A program made the translations under genes and the position numbers. Positions 40,527 to 40,559 of a stretch of DNA of 40,559 nt are shown here, one piece after another. The DNA lies in the NCBI GenBank assembly GCA_963922865.1, contig CAWUJK010000008.1, forward strand, positions 1 through 40,559, given 5' to 3'. How positions within the stretch are numbered: position 1 is the stretch's first letter; each line of letters opens with the position of its first letter. The notes beneath the pieces are model-generated. The model had not been told where the DNA came from, ran no database searches, and saw only the letters and a program-made list of their open reading frames with translations. This stretch comes from CAWUJK01 sp963922865 (GTDB lineage: Bacteria; Patescibacteriota; Gracilibacteria; BD1-5; UBA6164).

Positions 40527-40559
40527 GATATATTATAGTTGATGGCTTCCTGTTTCATA

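Overview
The window is about 40.6 kb of very AT-rich DNA in which TGA is read as glycine. Conserved glycines of five P-loop ATPases and of a Fic motif are written TGA, and every recognisable gene ends in TAA or (rarely) TAG. This is genetic code 25, known from Candidatus Gracilibacteria and Candidatus Absconditabacteria (SR1), so the host is very probably one of these small, probably epibiotic or predatory bacteria. With the standard code nearly all genes look fragmented; all coordinates here use TGA=Gly.

Layout. (1) 1-3250: small orphan genes on the minus strand, a compact non-coding RNA with a Cas12a-repeat-like hairpin (192-292), a degraded zinc-ribbon ORF, a four-gene minus operon of unknown small proteins with a strong promoter and structured leader, and HU. 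(2) 3281-6297 (minus): a 692-aa primase with archaeo-eukaryotic-type motifs and a 307-aa unknown protein. (3) 6451-8137 (plus): two genes divergent from these, the second a YdjM/DUF457-type membrane protein. (4) 8134-17728 (minus): a type IV pilus/type II secretion-like cluster with a PilT-like ATPase, PilX-like protein, several prepilins, PilC, PilP/O/N-like proteins and a PilB ATPase. (5) 17778-25871 (minus): an acidic coiled-coil protein, a secreted membrane-anchored protein, ParB, ParA, two unknown proteins, a sortase and an FtsK-type translocase. (6) 25962-34990 (plus): membrane and secreted proteins followed by a minimal type IV secretion block (PrgI/VirB3-like, VirB4-N-like, VirB4 ATPase, M23 peptidase, surface protein). 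(7) 35046-40526 (plus): an unknown protein, a Fic protein, an HNH protein whose C-terminal half looks like a dead Fic, a phased 11-bp repeat array, and three small genes.

Primase, ParAB, FtsK-like motor, pilus, T4SS core, peptidoglycan peptidase and a toxin-like Fic cassette together suggest a large plasmid or integrated conjugative element; a hypervariable chromosomal region cannot be excluded. No relaxase, VirD4 coupling protein, tRNA, rRNA, transposase or CRISPR array was found.

The most unusual signals are: (a) a 63-bp palindromic element placed in the same frame inside three neighbouring genes beside parAB; (b) a promoter box with a nearly invariant spacer repeated five times in front of the pilus, partition and secretion operons and one small RNA; (c) a solitary Cas12a-handle-like small RNA; (d) a Fic plus HNH/pseudo-Fic pair under a shared palindromic operator; (e) a phased 11-bp repeat array resembling a plasmid centromere.
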